A DNA stretch of 6,613 nt from Bacilli bacterium (GTDB lineage Bacteria; Bacillota_I; Bacilli_A; ML615J-28; CAG-698). The notes below the pieces were generated by a model that worked only from the letters and a program-made list of their open reading frames with translations, was not told the DNA's origin and made no database searches. Below, piece by piece: positions 6,528 through 6,613 of this stretch (the stretch's first letter is position 1; each line of letters opens with the position of its first letter). A program made the position numbers and the translations under genes. Where the stretch lies: assembly GCA_016282055.1 (NCBI GenBank), contig JAEEJT010000066.1:1-6613 (forward strand), given 5' to 3'.

Positions 6528-6543
6528 GAATATATTTAAAATT

Positions 6544-6612
6544 TTAAACTCTTTTCATAAAGTATTTCATAAAACTTTTAGTTTTGTTATTTATAATTAA
6601 TTTATTTACATA
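6544..6612 (-). CDS. Probable C-terminal tail of an upstream gene (partial)
   Basis: The minus-strand frame entering from the right edge is open for 22 codons and ends in TAA at 6546..6544; its last residues read FMKYFMKRV. The other two minus frames close within the first few codons. The stop lies 16 bases before the intrinsic terminator, where a gene end would be expected. The stretch is too short to identify a family, and an AT-rich 22-codon opening could be chance. Confidence 0.4.
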   Translation of the reverse strand, partial: YVNKLIINNKTKSFMKYFMKRV

Positions 6613-6613
6613 A

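Noticed and set aside
6521..6555. Second inverted repeat AAAAGAG...CTCTTTT overlapping the probable gene end
   Set aside because: Seven arm bases with a loop of about 21 AT-rich bases would be unstable, and the same AAAAGAG arm is better used in the terminator at 6489-6527. A switch between the two pairings is conceivable but unsupported.
1..6613. Transposase genes, insertion sequences, tRNA or rRNA genes
   Set aside because: I saw no transposase motifs, flanking terminal inverted repeats, or tRNA/rRNA-like GC-rich segments anywhere in the window.

Overview
The window is very AT-rich DNA from a low-GC Gram-positive bacterium (Bacillota; an uncultured gut-type member of the Bacilli or Clostridia is my best guess, but that is inference). 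The evidence is the AT bias, strong AGGAGG-type ribosome binding sites, near-consensus sigma-A promoters, a DegV/FakB protein, a Gram-positive-style lipoprotein with InlB B-repeats, and tightly overlapping genes. Trp codons that I read are TGG, and the readable stops are TAA or TAG. Nothing therefore requires a recoded UGA, although the absence of TGA stops in so few genes proves little. Every supported gene lies on the minus strand, so the order of transcription runs from high to low coordinates.

Right edge (about 6489-6613): what looks like the last 22 codons of an upstream gene end in TAA at 6546..6544, followed by an intrinsic terminator with a run of seven T's. A two-gene unit follows (6394 to 5106): a MarR-family repressor overlapping a DegV/FakB-type fatty-acid-binding protein by one base (TAATG). 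It starts from a promoter with perfect TTGACA-17-TATAAT hexamers. The -35 box lies inside a perfect 8-2-8 palindrome (TTGTTGAC-TT-GTCAACAA), which is very probably the MarR operator and implies autoregulation. A long AT-rich hairpin at about 5010-5056 terminates this unit.

Left part (4945 to 1): a second operon with its own good promoter (TTGATA-17-TATAAT) encodes four coupled genes. The first is an unusual 715-residue protein: about 430 residues of polytopic membrane region, including a stretch resembling the YwaF/TIGR02206 (TMEM164-like) family, fused to a complete ABC ATPase. The second is a two-halved ABC-2-type exporter permease. The third is a small membrane-anchored protein with a bacterial Ig-like (Big_2-like) outer domain. 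The fourth is a lipoprotein with at least three tandem InlB B-repeats that runs off the left edge. The genes overlap or abut (8-base overlap, 1-base overlap, 7-base gap), which suggests one envelope machine: a fused ATPase/membrane enzyme-like subunit, a permease, and two surface-exposed accessory proteins. Its substrate cannot be read from the sequence.

The most noteworthy item is the YwaF/TMEM164-like-to-ABC-ATPase fusion at the head of this operon. The second is the textbook repressor-operator-promoter arrangement in front of marR-degV.
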